From the NCBI RefSeq assembly GCF_944387725.1, contig NZ_CALXGA010000010.1:1-44518 (forward strand): a DNA stretch of 44,518 bases, given 5' to 3'. The notes under the pieces were generated by a model that did no database searches, was not told the origin of the DNA, and was given only the letters and a program-made list of their open reading frames with translations. The DNA is from an uncultured Intestinimonas sp. (GTDB lineage: Bacteria > Bacillota > Clostridia > Oscillospirales > Oscillospiraceae). The translations under genes and the position numbers were made by a program. Positions 33,352-40,920 of the stretch are shown one piece after another (position 1 is the first letter of the stretch; every line of letters starts with the position of its first letter).

Positions 33352-35183
33352 TCCACCGTCACCGATTTGGCCAGGTTCCGGGGCTTGTCGATGTCACAGC
33401 CCCGCATGAGGGCCACATAGTAGGCGAACAGCTGCATGGGAATGACATCCAGGCTGGGCAGCAGCATGGGGTGGGTGTCGGGCACGGTAATGACGTGGTC
33501 CACCGTCTTCTGGAAGATCTCCCCCCGGGACTCCACCGTCAGGCCCAGCACGTCGGCCCCCCGGGACTTGACCTCCACCACGTTGCTCACCAGCTTGTCA
33601 AAGAGGGGCACGCAGCTGGCCAGAGCCACCACCAGAGTCCCCGGCTGGATGAGGGAGATGGTGCCGTGCTTGAGCTCTCCGGCGGCGTAGGCCTCGGAGT
33701 GGATGTAGGAGATCTCCTTGAGCTTCAGGGATCCCTCCAGGCCGATGGCGTAGTCGATATTCCGGCCGATGAAAAAGATGGATTCGTGGTTGAAGTAGAT
33801 GGAGGCATAGTACTGGATGGCCTCCCGGTTCTCCAGCACCCGCTCCATCTTGGAGGGGAGGGTGAGCAGCTCCTCCACCAGGGCGGCGTACTCCACCGCC
33901 CCGATGGTGTCCAGCAGCTCGGCAAAGCGCAGGGCGATGAGGTAGATCACCGCCAGCTGGGTGGAATAGGCCTTGGTGGTGGCCACGGCGATCTCCGGCC
34001 CGGCCCAGGTGTAGAGCACATCGTCGGACTCCCGGGCGATGGAGGAGCCCACCACATTGACGATGGAGAGGATGCGCCCCCCCAGCCGCTTGGCCTCCCG
34101 GAGAGCGGCCAGGGTATCGATGGTCTCTCCGGACTGGCTGATGACCAGACAGAGGGTCCGGTGGGTCACCAGGGGGTCGCAGTAGCGGAACTCCGAGGCC
34201 AGGGTCACCTCCACCGGCTTGCGCAGAAGCTTTTCCAGGATGTATTTGGCCACCATGCCCACATGGTAGGAGGAGCCGCAGGCGATAATGTAAATCTTAT
34301 CTATCTCCCGGAGGTAGGAGGCGCTCAGGCGCAGCTCCTCCAGCGCCACCCGGCCGTTTTGAATCCGGGGGAAGACGGTGTCCCGGAAGGCCTTGGGCTG
34401 CTCCATGATCTCCTTGGCCATGAAGTGCTCATAGCCGCCCTTCTCCGCGGCGGAGACCTCCCAATCCACATGATGGCGCTCCTTCTCCACGGGCTGGAGG
34501 TAGGGGTGGCTGTAGACCTGGATGCCCTCCCGGGTGAGGACGGCAATCTCCCCGTCCTCCAGGTAGCACACCTCCCGGGTGTACTTGAGGAAGGCGGTGA
34601 CGTCGCTGGCCAGGAAGCTGAAGCCGTCGCCGCAGCCCAGGATCAGGGGGCTGTCCTTTCGGGCGGCGATGAGCTGGTCGGGGCAGTCGGCGCACAGAAT
34701 GCCCAGGGCGTAGGCCCCCTCGATGCGGTGGAGGACCTTGGTGACGGCCTCCATGATGTCCCCCCGGTAGTAGTACTCCAAAAGCTGGGCCACCACCTCG
34801 GTGTCGGTCTGGGAGACAAAGCGCACCCCCTTGGACTCCAGGAATTCCTTGATTTGGGCAAAGTTTTCGATGATGCCGTTGTGGACCACGGCTACCCGCC
34901 CCGACATGCCCACATGGGGGTGGGCGTTGACATCGGAGGGCTCCCCGTGGGTGGCCCAGCGGGTATGGCCCAGGCCCACGGCGCCGCGGATGGACTTCCC
35001 GCCCTCCACGATATCCGAGAGGACCCGGAGACGCCCCTTGGCCTTCACCACCTTTAGGCCGTCCTCCGGGGAGTAGACCGCCAGTCCGGCCGAGTCATAG
35101 CCCCGGTACTCCAGCCGCGCCAGGCCGTCCAGCAGAATGGGGGCGGCCTCCTCCGCGCCGATGAATCCGACAATACCGCACAT
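33348..35183 (-). CDS. glmS: Glutamine-fructose-6-phosphate aminotransferase
   Basis: 611 aa. Makes glucosamine-6-phosphate for peptidoglycan. N-terminal class II amidotransferase with nucleophile Cys2 (MCGIVGFIG, RWATHGEPS), then two SIS sugar-isomerase domains (IIACGSSYHVGMVAKYI, ISQSGETIDTLAALREAK) and the C-terminal KSVTVE. Not preceded by the glmS ribozyme; the leader is only about 65 nt. Confidence 0.97.
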   Translation of the reverse strand: MCGIVGFIGAEEAAPILLDGLARLEYRGYDSAGLAVYSPEDGLKVVKAKGRLRVLSDIVEGGKSIRGAVGLGHTRWATHGEPSDVNAHPHVGMSGRVAVVHNGIIENFAQIKEFLESKGVRFVSQTDTEVVAQLLEYYYRGDIMEAVTKVLHRIEGAYALGILCADCPDQLIAARKDSPLILGCGDGFSFLASDVTAFLKYTREVCYLEDGEIAVLTREGIQVYSHPYLQPVEKERHHVDWEVSAAEKGGYEHFMAKEIMEQPKAFRDTVFPRIQNGRVALEELRLSASYLREIDKIYIIACGSSYHVGMVAKYILEKLLRKPVEVTLASEFRYCDPLVTHRTLCLVISQSGETIDTLAALREAKRLGGRILSIVNVVGSSIARESDDVLYTWAGPEIAVATTKAYSTQLAVIYLIALRFAELLDTIGAVEYAALVEELLTLPSKMERVLENREAIQYYASIYFNHESIFFIGRNIDYAIGLEGSLKLKEISYIHSEAYAAGELKHGTISLIQPGTLVVALASCVPLFDKLVSNVVEVKSRGADVLGLTVESRGEIFQKTVDHVITVPDTHPMLLPSLDVIPMQLFAYYVALMRGCDIDKPRNLAKSVTVE

Positions 35184-35252
35184 ATGGCTTCTTCCTCCTG
35201 TGTTCCAAGGCGTCTCCCCGGCGCAGTCCGCCGGAGCGCATCAGCCTGCTGT

Positions 35253-35281
35253 ATTATATCATCCGCCGGGCCCCGCGACAA
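35253..35281 (-). promoter_or_regulatory. Promoter of glmS
   Basis: TTGTCG-N17-TATAAT on the minus strand, about 65 bp before the ATG. Confidence 0.75.
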
Positions 35282-35299
35282 CAGAAATTTGAGCGGCGA

Positions 35300-35331
35300 A
35301 AAAATCCCCCGTCCGCCTCGGACGGGGGCAT
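35300..35331 (-). terminator. Terminator of the FUSC-like gene
   Basis: CCCCCGTCCG / CGGACGGGGG hairpin followed on the minus strand by ATTTTTTCG. Confidence 0.88.
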
Positions 35332-35335
35332 GTGC

Positions 35336-35872
35336 TCAGCCCTCGGGCGGCTCCCCGCCCCGGTGGTCCGGAAGCAGGGCGTTCACCGCCAGGGCGATGG
35401 CCACCCCCACCGCCGTCTCGATGATGCGGGCGGCGGCATAGAAGAACCGCTCCGCCCCCATCAGATTGTTCACCAGGATGATGCAGGGCACCACACAGGC
35501 CATGGTGCAGGCGGCGGGCCGGTTGAGCAGCAGGCACAGCCAGATGCCGGCCACACAGACCAGCCCCAGGGCCAGGGCCTTCACCAGGGGATGGCGCATC
35601 GCCTCCCCCGGCACCAGGGCCAGCACTCCCAGGACGCCGCCCACCGCCACCCCCAGCAGCCGGGACAGTCCGATCTGGAAGCTCTGCCCCAGGGAGCTCT
35701 GCATACAGACCACGCAGGCGATGCAGGCATAGAGGGGCCCCAGCTGACCCAGCAGTCCCCCCAGCTCCTCCCGGTAGATGAGGTTGAAGGGGACGAAGAT
35801 CAGATAGGACAGCATCACCGACACAGCGGTTTTGATGGTGCGCATTCCCACGCCGGGGAGCTGCAATTTCAT
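35336..35872 (-). CDS. Aromatic acid exporter / FUSC-like membrane protein
   Basis: 178 aa, about five membrane helices covering nearly the full length (MRTIKTAVSVMLSYLIFVPF, ACIACVVCMQSSLGQSFQIGLSRLLGVAVGGVLG). Matches the N-terminal membrane half of the ArAE/FUSC family; the soluble C-terminal half is absent, as in many short Firmicute members. Substrate unknown. Confidence 0.8.
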   Translation of the reverse strand: MKLQLPGVGMRTIKTAVSVMLSYLIFVPFNLIYREELGGLLGQLGPLYACIACVVCMQSSLGQSFQIGLSRLLGVAVGGVLGVLALVPGEAMRHPLVKALALGLVCVAGIWLCLLLNRPAACTMACVVPCIILVNNLMGAERFFYAAARIIETAVGVAIALAVNALLPDHRGGEPPEG

Positions 35873-35903
35873 TGTCTTCGCCTCTTTAGTCAGTTTGCCC
35901 CGT

Positions 35904-36069
35904 TAGGGCTTGTTTGAAACATGTCAACATGCCCAACCGGCGGGGCTTTTGCCCCCTGGACGGCGCAATTTTTCCTTGAAATCCGCCAGGATTCCTGGGT
36001 CAAAATTGCTTGCCAGGGGCCCAAAATCCCTCCCTGCCGGACACATCGCCAATTTTCAAACAAGCCCTA
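35904..36069 (+). repeat. MITE-like repeat, full copy C
   Basis: 166 bp, TA ends, TAGGGCTTGTTTGAAAC at the left and TTTTCAAACAAGCCCTA at the right. Lies between the FUSC-like gene start and a GNAT gene of different base composition. Confidence 0.9.
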
Positions 36070-36122
36070 GCCTGAAAAATGGGGAGGCACTGCTCTACAG
36101 CAAACTTCATGCGATGCCTCAC

Positions 36123-36623
36123 TTATAAAGTTTTATCGTAAGCTAACTTACCGCTTCCCTGAAAATTGATGATCCCGCACTTCGAAAATCCGTTCTTTTT
36201 CAAAATATGCTGCATCCGTTTATTGGCAAAGCCGGTATCCATGCGGATATTTTTTATGCTCTTTGAACGGCATAAGCTCTCGATTAAAGATAGCGCTATG
36301 CTGCTCAGGCCTCTGTCTCTAAATGCTTCACAGAATGCCATGCGGTGAATCACTGCGTATGGCAGGCCTGTGTTCCACTTTCCATCTATGTTCTCATAGG
36401 CAGGCTCACCGGAAAAATCAATACACATGTAACCTGCAATTTGTTTGTCAGATATGAGCACATAGCCCTTTCCAGTTTGTATATCCTGTTGGATGGTGTC
36501 TTGATTTGGATAATCGTCCGTCCATTGCGCAAATCCCTGTTCCCTTTGAAATTGCTTTGCCTCTTTGATGATGCTGTAACATTTCTGTGCGTCATCAAAT
36601 CCCGCCAGCTCAAGCACATACAT
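36123..36623 (-). CDS. GNAT family N-acetyltransferase, probably recently acquired
   Basis: 166 aa. Acetyl-CoA-binding core around AVIHRMAFCEAFRDRGLSSIALSLIESL (motif A, RxxG-type loop) and IRMDTGFANKRMQHILKKNGF (motif B). Substrate unknown. The gene is visibly AT-richer, with codons unlike its GC-rich neighbours (many AAA, ATA, TTT), and is flanked by repeat copy C and a diverged relative, which points to horizontal transfer. AAGGAGGGG ribosome site. Confidence 0.85.
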   Translation of the reverse strand: MYVLELAGFDDAQKCYSIIKEAKQFQREQGFAQWTDDYPNQDTIQQDIQTGKGYVLISDKQIAGYMCIDFSGEPAYENIDGKWNTGLPYAVIHRMAFCEAFRDRGLSSIALSLIESLCRSKSIKNIRMDTGFANKRMQHILKKNGFSKCGIINFQGSGKLAYDKTL

Positions 36624-36680
36624 TCCTACCCCTCCTTGCCATCATTCTTTGCTATCGTTTCTGTCCGCCGGGCAAACGCC

Positions 36681-36822
36681 ACGGCTTGAAAGGCAGGCGC
36701 CCCGCAGCGGGGTATTTTGTTTCGCTGGCCGACAGCTTTCCACAGATCTGCGAGGAATTTCATAAAAAATTGCGCCGCCTGGGCAGAAACCGCCCGCCGG
36801 TTGGGCATATAGCAACCCCCTA
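36681..36822 (-). repeat. Diverged relative of the MITE-like repeat
   Basis: Read on the minus strand, the sequence keeps several blocks in the same order as copies B-D: ATGCCCAACCGGCGGG, GGCGCAATTTTT, TGAAAT, GCCAGCG, AAAATACCCCGCTGC (for AAAATCCCTCGCTGC) and a degraded end TTTCAAGCC. Terminal repeats are damaged. Together with the GNAT gene it fills the gap before ebfC; no other gene was seen. Confidence 0.6.
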
Positions 36823-36918
36823 CTCCATCCGGGATACCAGTTCGCACAGGTGCACAGTCTGCCCATGCGCAGGCGCAAGATTCTAACCTGATGGCGCACG
36901 AGATCTCAAAGGGGCCCG

Positions 36919-37266
36919 TCAGAAGGGCAGGTTGAGTCCTCCGGTGAGCTGGCCCATGGCGGAGGCGGCGTCGGCGGAGGCCGCGCGCATGGCCTCGTTC
37001 ACCGCAGCCACCACCAGGTCCTGGAGCATCTCCACGTCGTCTGGGTCCACGGCCTCGGGGTCGATGGTCACGGACTTGAGCTCGTGCCGGCCGGTGACGG
37101 TGGCGGACACCACGCCGCCCCCCGCCTGGGCGGTGTACTCCTTCTGCTCCAGCTCCGCCTGCATCCGCTGCATGTCCTGCTGCATCTTCTGGGCCTGCTT
37201 GATCATGTTCATATTGATGCCGCCGCCCATGCCGCCCATGCCCCGGCTGCCGAATCCTTTCGCCAT
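36919..37266 (-). CDS. ebfC: YbaB/EbfC nucleoid-associated protein
   Basis: 115 aa. Gly/Met-rich start, then MIKQAQKMQQDMQRMQAELEQ and VSATVTGRHELKSVTIDPEAVDPDDVEMLQDLVVAAVNEA. Dimeric DNA-binding protein. Start at 37266 follows AAGGAGTGACGCAGCA, 7 bp after dnaX. The recR gene that usually comes next is missing. Confidence 0.93.
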   Translation of the reverse strand: MAKGFGSRGMGGMGGGINMNMIKQAQKMQQDMQRMQAELEQKEYTAQAGGGVVSATVTGRHELKSVTIDPEAVDPDDVEMLQDLVVAAVNEAMRAASADAASAMGQLTGGLNLPF

Positions 37267-37273
37267 TGCTGCG

Positions 37274-38968
37274 TCACTCCTTAATGATGATATTGTCACA
37301 CTGCTGCCCTCGGGCCAGCAGGTTCTCCAAGGGGTCGTGGGTTCCGGCGGACCCGCCGGAGGGCTCCTCCGGCGCCCTCCCCTGCTGCACCCGGACCTGG
37401 ACCGGACGCCCCAGCTGAGCCTGGGCCTGGGCCCGCGCCGCCTCCAGCACCGCCGGGCGCTCCACCACCCGCTTTACCACCTCTTCGCCCACCCACAGGG
37501 TCAGGATGCCGCCGCTCCAGCGGCCCTGGACCATGTCCGGCCGGCTCAGGTAGGCCCAGGCGTTCCGGGGGACCTTCTCCCGGAGTCCGGCCACCAGGGC
37601 CGGCCAGGGGATATCTGCCGCCGGGGCGGAGGGCTCCGGCCCGGCCTGGACCGGCTCCGCAGGGGCCTCCCGCAGCGGCGCGTCTTCTGCCGGCGGGGCT
37701 TCCTCCCAGGGAGGGCGGTCCTCCGCTGTCTGGCCGGCCGGGGCCCCGGACGGCTCCAGGGCCGCCGGGGCCGGGGCTGGGACCGGAGTCTGAACGGGAG
37801 CTTGGGCCGCCGGGATGGATACTCCGGCGGAGAGCTGGGCCTCTACCCGGTCCAGCCGGGCGGCCAGGCCCAGGGGGCTGTCGTCCAGGCGCTCGTCGCA
37901 CAGCCGGATGAGGCACAGCTCGGCGTCGGTGCGGCGGCTGCTGCTCCGGGGCAGGCCGGCCAGCACCCCCTGGAGGGTGGTGAGGAGCCACACCAGCCGG
38001 GGGGCGGTAAACTGCTCCGAGAGACCCCGGAGGGTGGCGTCGTCAAAGCTGCCGCTGAGGAGGGCCGCCCCAGCGTTGGGGGCGGTTTTGCAGAGGAGGA
38101 GGTCCCGGACCAGGGCGGAGAGCTCCCCCAGCACGGCGGCGATGTCCCGCCCGCCGCCATAGAGCCGGTCCAGGTCCTCCAGGGCCCCCCGGGTATCCCG
38201 CCGGGCCACCCGATCCAAGAGCCGGGCGGTCTCCAGGCTGCCGGCCAGGCCCAGGGCGTCCAATACCTGCCGCTCCCCGATGGGGCCGGCCGGGCCGGCG
38301 CACTGGTCCAGCAGGGAGAGGGCGTCCCGGAGCCCCCCATCGGCCAGCCGGGCCAGGAGATTGGCCCCCTCCTGGGTGAGCTCGATGCCCTCCTGTCCGG
38401 CCACATACGTCAGCCGTCCGGCGATATCGGCGGGCAGGATGCGGCGGAAGGCGAACTGCTGGCACCGGGACTTGATGGTGGCCGGTACCTTGTGGAGCTC
38501 GGTAGTGGCCAGAATGAACATCAAATGCTCCGGGGGCTCCTCCAGAATCTTCAGCAGGGCGTTGAAGGCGGCTGCGGTGAGCATGTGGACCTCGTCTATG
38601 ATGTAGACCCGCTTCCGAACGGCGGCGGGGGTGTAGACGGCCTCGTCCCGAAGGGCCCGGACCTGGTCCACGCCGTTGTTGGAGGCGGCGTCCAGCTCCA
38701 GCACATCCAGGATGGAGCCGTTTTCGATGCCCCGGCAGGCGCCGCACTGGTTACAGGGGTTGCCGTCCACCGGGTGCTCACAGTTCACCGCCCGGGAGAG
38801 AATTTTGGCGCAGGTGGTCTTTCCGGTGCCCCGGGTGCCGGTGAAGAGGTAGGCATGGGAGATATGGCCGGAGGCCACCTGCCGCTTGAGGGTATCGGTG
38901 ATGTGGGCCTGCCCCACCACGTCGTCAAAGGTGCGGGGCCGCCACTTTCGGTATAGAGCCTGGTACAT
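37274..38968 (-). CDS. dnaX: DNA polymerase III gamma/tau subunit
   Basis: 564 aa. Clamp-loader ATPase. Walker A GTRGTGKT (44-51), zinc-binding Cys cluster (NCEHPVDGNPCNQCGACRG), Walker B IIDEVHML, SRC motif (KSRCQQF), domain III, then a Pro/Ala-rich linker and tau-like C domain (ALVAGLREKVPRNAWAYLSR). ATG at 38968 begins MYQALYRKWRP. No clear slippery site for a gamma form was seen. Confidence 0.95.
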   Translation of the reverse strand: MYQALYRKWRPRTFDDVVGQAHITDTLKRQVASGHISHAYLFTGTRGTGKTTCAKILSRAVNCEHPVDGNPCNQCGACRGIENGSILDVLELDAASNNGVDQVRALRDEAVYTPAAVRKRVYIIDEVHMLTAAAFNALLKILEEPPEHLMFILATTELHKVPATIKSRCQQFAFRRILPADIAGRLTYVAGQEGIELTQEGANLLARLADGGLRDALSLLDQCAGPAGPIGERQVLDALGLAGSLETARLLDRVARRDTRGALEDLDRLYGGGRDIAAVLGELSALVRDLLLCKTAPNAGAALLSGSFDDATLRGLSEQFTAPRLVWLLTTLQGVLAGLPRSSSRRTDAELCLIRLCDERLDDSPLGLAARLDRVEAQLSAGVSIPAAQAPVQTPVPAPAPAALEPSGAPAGQTAEDRPPWEEAPPAEDAPLREAPAEPVQAGPEPSAPAADIPWPALVAGLREKVPRNAWAYLSRPDMVQGRWSGGILTLWVGEEVVKRVVERPAVLEAARAQAQAQLGRPVQVRVQQGRAPEEPSGGSAGTHDPLENLLARGQQCDNIIIKE

Positions 38969-39070
38969 TCCTGTATCACCTCTTGGCAGGGGGGCAGCGG
39001 ACCGCCCCTGCGGCATAGAAAAAGGGGCCCGGTACCCGCCGCGCCCCTTTGTGTGTTCCCGCGCCTGTGT

Positions 39071-39369
39071 TCCGGCGCGAAGCAAGACCGCACACCGGCC
39101 TTTGAAGCCTGCGCTATGCCCGTAACCCCGGCAGCCAGCTCAAGAACGGCCGCCCCGCGGCACACGGGAGGGTCCGCTTAATGCTGCTCGGTTCCCCGCC
39201 TGACATGGTTCACGGGTTCCCGTTGCGCGGGACCGGTCTATCATCGCCGCTTACCAGGGGCAGACGGCACAGCGCAGGTCCGGGGGCCGGAATTCATCCC
39301 TGCTGCAGCGGGTTGCAGGTACAGGGCACCGCTAACTCCCCGACTAGTGCGGTCCTGCTTCGCGCCGGA
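39071..39369 (-). ncRNA. ffs: Signal recognition particle RNA, large Gram-positive type
   Basis: About 299 nt. The ends pair over 21 bases (TCCGGCGCGAAGCAGGACCGC with GCGGTCTTGCTTCGCGCCGGA). The Alu domain has GGGGAGTTAGCGGTGCCCTG and TACCTGCAACCCGCTGCAG. The conserved S-domain helix 8 reads GTCAGGCGGGGAACCGAGCAGC. It lies just upstream of dnaX on the same strand, a common Firmicute arrangement. Confidence 0.9.
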
Positions 39370-39401
39370 CCCTCAGGGCCCGGCGCGAGCCGGTATAGAT
39401 T

Positions 39402-39430
39402 ATTGTACTACATTCTGCGGAATTTATCAA
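39402..39430 (-). promoter_or_regulatory. Promoter of SRP RNA
   Basis: TTGATA-N17-TACAAT on the minus strand, about 30 bp before the RNA's 5' stem. Confidence 0.75.
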
Positions 39431-39478
39431 TCCCGGATTTTTGCCGGACGTGTCAAGATGTTGCAGGGGGTATTATGT

Positions 39479-39661
39479 TTATTGCGCACCACTTTTCTGC
39501 CCTCCAGTGACAGCTCGTTGCATCATGCCGGCTGCCATAATGTAATGAGTGGAACACTCCGTACCGCCATATCGACGAGACTTGTCGCAGCAGAAATGTC
39601 CCTGAGATTTACGTCCCTTTCTTGCCGAAAAGACCATCCTTGTGTTGTAGCCCCCGCAGAT
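39479..39661 (-). pseudogene. Serine recombinase zinc-ribbon remnant
   Basis: A short frame reading LICGGYNTRMVFSARKG, FCCDKSRRYGGTECSTHYI. This resembles the recombinase zinc beta-ribbon of large serine recombinases (pattern LxCxxCGxxM ... C ... C..HYI), with one expected Cys now Tyr. Both ends of the gene are missing; the left end of repeat copy D starts exactly where the fragment begins. A remnant of a mobile element, by motif only. Confidence 0.5.
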
Positions 39662-39826
39662 TAGGGCTTGTTTGAAAAATGTCAACATGCCCAATCAGCG
39701 GGTCTTTTGTCCCCTGGACGGCGCAATTTTTCCTTGAAATCCGCCAGGATTCCTGCGAAAAAATTGTTTGCCAGCGGCCAAAATCCCTCGCTGCTGGACA
39801 CGTTGCTATTTTTCAAACAAGCCCTA
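39662..39826 (+). repeat. MITE-like repeat, full copy D
   Basis: 165 bp with TA ends and perfect-looking 18-bp terminal repeats (AGGGCTTGTTTGAAAAAT / ATTTTTCAAACAAGCCCT). Slightly diverged from B and C in the right half. Sits between two different mobile-element remnants. Confidence 0.9.
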
Positions 39827-39828
39827 GA

Positions 39829-39954
39829 TCGTGTCTACAGACATTGCGAAAAAATTGTTTTGGTCATGGATCATTTAAATATCCGCTCCACCGCTCCGCT
39901 GTAGAAAGCCTTTGAGCCTGATATAGCCAGGCGGATTGCACAGCGTTTGGAAAT
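39829..39954 (+). pseudogene. IS630-family transposase remnant
   Basis: In frame from 39829: HCEKIVLVMDHLNIRSTAPL, a stop, then KAFEPDIARRIAQRLEIH. This matches the second catalytic Asp region of IS630 DDE transposases (KIVLVMDNLNTH...AFxPxEARRIxxRLEIHYTPKHGSWLN). A nonsense codon and loss of both ends make it dead. It directly abuts repeat copy D. Confidence 0.7.
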
Positions 39955-39961
39955 TCACGGT

Positions 39962-40195
39962 AGGGAACGCCGGCCTTGACCGCCGCCTGACGGGCCACGT
40001 TCTGGTCCAGGCCGGCGGTGAGCACGCCGCCGAAGATGACCTCGTCCACCTGCTCAGGGGCCGCGCTGGCCCGATAGAGCGCCTCCTTGACTACGGCGGC
40101 GCACATCTCCACGGCGGAGGCGTCCTTTAGGCCCCCGCCAAAGGAGCCGCTTCGGTGCGGCAGCAGTTGACGATGTAGATGTCTTTCATATCCAT
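39962..40195 (-). pseudogene. Acetyl-CoA acetyltransferase (thiolase), N-terminal remnant
   Basis: Start MDMKDIYIVNCCRT, then after a one-base frameshift (near 40155) GSFGGGLKDASAVEMCAAVVKEAL, VDEVIFGGVLTAGLDQNVARQAAVKAG. This is the thiolase N-terminus, stopping well before the catalytic Cys; downstream it is replaced by IS630 sequence. Confidence 0.75.
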
Positions 40196-40221
40196 ACCCC
40201 AATCCTTTTGTTTCAATTTGG

Positions 40222-40260
40222 AAAGCTGTGCCCCGCCTCTTCCGGAGGGGCACAGCTTGT
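40222..40260 (-). terminator. Terminator after the acyl-CoA dehydrogenase remnant
   Basis: AAGCTGTGCCCC / GGGGCACAGCTT 12-bp stem, 20 bp downstream of the stop. Confidence 0.7.
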
Positions 40261-40279
40261 AGAAGATATGCCGCGCGGG

Positions 40280-40580
40280 TTACTTCACGCCCATCCAGCC
40301 GGATATGACCATCCGCTGGACCTCGGAGGCACCCTCATAGATCTCGGTGATCTTGGCATCGCGCATGAAGCGCTCGAAGGGATACTCACAGGTGTGGCCG
40401 TAGCCGCCGGGGAGCATCCACCTTGGCCTGCATGTCGGCCAGCTGGAACTGGGTGTTCTGGAACTGGCTGATGCGCTTGCCGAACTGCACGCGCTCCTCG
40501 GTGTACTTTACGCACTCGTCGATGGCCGCCTGAGCAATGCCCATGGCCTGAGCGCCGATGCCAATCCGGCCGCCGTCCAG
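40280..40580 (-). pseudogene. Acyl-CoA dehydrogenase remnant with internal deletion
   Basis: Starts in the middle of the protein at LDGGRIGIGAQAMGIAQAAIDE, continues to [11 protein letters not shown], then jumps (with a frame change) to [33 protein letters not shown] and a proper stop. About 60 codons between these motifs are missing, including the helix before the GGYG segment. The 5' half is replaced by repeat copy E. With the thiolase remnant it suggests that a butyryl-CoA-type gene cluster once lay here. Confidence 0.8.
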
Positions 40581-40632
40581 GGGGCAAAAGCCCCGCCGGT
40601 TGGGCATGTTGACATGTTTCAAACAAGACCTA
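40571..40632 (-). repeat. MITE-like repeat, partial copy E (left part, inverted)
   Basis: On the minus strand: CTAGGTCTTGTTTGAAAC, then ATGTCAACATGCCCAACCGG, ending in CCCCCTGGACGGCG, where it passes in frame into the acyl-CoA dehydrogenase remnant. Same internal end point as copy A. Confidence 0.85.
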
Positions 40633-40659
40633 GTATCATTCCATACTAAAGGACAAGAA

Positions 40660-40690
40660 AGCGGCCAGCCGCAGAGACGGCTAGCCGCAT
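40660..40690 (-). terminator. Terminator downstream of the flagellin gene
   Basis: GCGGCTAGCCG / CGGCTGGCCGC stem followed by TTTCTTGTCCTTT on the minus strand, 230 bp after the flagellin stop. Confidence 0.7.
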
Positions 40691-40727
40691 AGCGCTTAAA
40701 TCTGTTGCTGTTTTGTTTTTGCCGCTT

Positions 40728-40753
40728 ACTGGAGCAGCTGGAGGACGCCCTTC
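40728..40753 (-). repeat. Second copy of the flagellin gene's last 26 bases
   Basis: Matches 40920-40945 base for base (codes ..GVLQLLQ-stop on the minus strand). The 165 bp between the copies hold a GC-rich hairpin (40825-40850, CCCCGCGCGGC / GCCGCGCGGGG) and no gene. Confidence 0.8.
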
Positions 40754-40920
40754 GTCGTCGCGGACTTCGGATCACGCGCTTCGCCGCAAGCGGCAAAGCG
40801 CATTCCCTCCGTCGCTCCTCCTCTCCCCGCGCGGCTTACGCCGCGCGGGGGCCCCTGCCCCAGGGCGGGGCGGACAAGAAACATTTATGAGACGTTGAGC
40901 GTACGGAAGCGGATTTCCGC

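Noticed and set aside
35184-35300. glmS ribozyme/riboswitch upstream of glmS
   Set aside because: The promoter leaves only about 65 nt of leader and none of the conserved ribozyme core segments are present.
37274-38968. Programmed frameshift producing a gamma form of DnaX
   Set aside because: No A-rich slippery heptamer with a following hairpin was seen at the expected position.
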